From Gemmatimonadota bacterium (GTDB taxonomy: Bacteria > Gemmatimonadota > Gemmatimonadetes > Gemmatimonadales > Gemmatimonadaceae), in assembly GCA_947462095.1 (NCBI GenBank), contig CANHNQ010000008.1, positions 1-52,892 on the forward strand: DNA of 52,892 bases, read 5' to 3'. Shown piece by piece: positions 52,484 through 52,892 of this stretch. The notes under the pieces were generated by a model that was given only the letters and a program-made list of their open reading frames with translations, was not told the origin of the DNA and did no database searches. Made by a program: the position numbers and the translations under genes. Each line of letters begins with the position of its first letter. The stretch's first letter is position 1.

Positions 52484-52892
52484 CGATCTGTCCGAGACAC
52501 GGTCGATGGTGCTGCCGCAAGATCGCAAACGGCCAGAACACGGATGCCACCGATCACACGGAACCAACACGGATACGCCGTTCGGTGCGCGAAGGGCCAT
52601 CGCAGCGCACCGACGCGTCGTTGTTGTGTTGTTCAATCAAAAAAGGCCAATCCATCTGAAAAGCCGCGACCTCCGTCGCTCACACGGAGCAGATCCGTGT
52701 TGTTACCGTGCAATCCGTCAATCCGTGTTCCGGCGGTTTGCGATCTGTCCGTGACACGGCTGGTGGTGATCAGGTAAGTCCGCAAACGGCCAGAACACGG
52801 ATGCCACCGATCACACGGAACCAACACGGATACGCCGTTCGGTGCGCGAAGGGCCATCGCAGCGCACCGACGCGTCGTTGTTGTGTTGTTCA
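52484..52892. repeat. 257-bp tandem repeat, one full unit and a truncated second
   Basis: CGATCTGTCCG begins units at 52484 and 52741, a period of 257 bp. The 111 bases 52525-52635 are identical to 52782-52892, the window end; the rest of the unit is diverged. The conserved part is built of spaced CACGGA words (ATCCGTG on the minus strand), and 52691-52733 has ATCCGTG words in the opposite orientation. Short minus-strand frames in it are unlikely to be genes. The array probably continues outside the window. Confidence 0.92.

Noticed and set aside
52370-52636. Short minus-strand frames within the right-hand repeat
   Set aside because: They are translations of repeat DNA rich in ATCCGTG words, begin in every copy and have no start signals.

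Overview
The window is a gene-dense, GC-rich bacterial chromosome segment of about 52.9 kb with no rRNA, tRNA, insertion sequence, prophage or CRISPR. The mix of Tat-exported oxidoreductases, S9, M20 and M19 hydrolases with signal peptides, lipoproteins, a fused CcoN-CcoO cbb3 oxidase, ornithine-lipid genes and tandem repeats beside a GxxExxY-type protein points to a Gram-negative aerobe, most likely a Gemmatimonadota relative of Gemmatimonas. That assignment is inference; no marker gene is present. Several genes begin a few bases after a TANNNT -10 box with no room for a Shine-Dalgarno site, which suggests leaderless mRNAs. Co-directional genes very often overlap by 1-4 bases (ATGA, GTGA, TGATG).

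Left part (1-13.7 kb): a transketolase cut by the window edge; a DinB/AlaX pair on the minus strand; a large lipoprotein resembling S41 peptidases but without the catalytic serine; the helicase HrpB; a 153-bp tandem repeat array followed by a small PD-(D/E)XK-like GxxExxY protein; a Tat-exported HisC-like aminotransferase; a flippase-like LPG-synthase-TM protein coupled to an EamA transporter; and a small membrane protein.

Middle (13.7-35.7 kb): a GMC oxidoreductase; a MarR regulator with a His/Asp tail beside serine-glyoxylate aminotransferase and hydroxypyruvate reductase; an esterase/DUF2461 pair; a VC0807-like membrane protein; a PhoX-like lipoprotein coupled to a diheme peroxidase; a Tat amidase; a methyltransferase; an S9 peptidase with a SnoaL-like partner; then, on the minus strand, a small hypothetical gene, a methyltransferase, an APC amino acid permease, an aldo/keto reductase fused to a RidA domain, and a secreted M20 amidohydrolase.

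Right part (35.8-52.9 kb): a complete, tightly overlapping minus-strand cbb3 oxidase operon, in transcription order ccoNO, ccoQ, ccoP, ccoG, ccoH, a SafE/DsbD-like gene, ccoI, ccoS. It diverges from a DUF411 copper-type protein across a 222-bp spacer containing a perfect palindrome. Next come a GNAT enzyme, an olsB/plsC-type ornithine-lipid pair, a coupled series of esterase, M19 dipeptidase, Tat-exported NAD-binding epimerase and nucleotide-carrier-like transporter, a secreted hypothetical protein, and a non-coding tract ending in a 257-bp tandem repeat that runs off the edge.

The most unusual items are the two repeat loci, which share roughly 10-nt-phased ATCCGYG words and one of which adjoins the GxxExxY gene; the AKR-RidA fusion with an altered RidA active site; and the cbb3 locus with its fused NO subunit, mono-heme CcoP and divergent copper gene.
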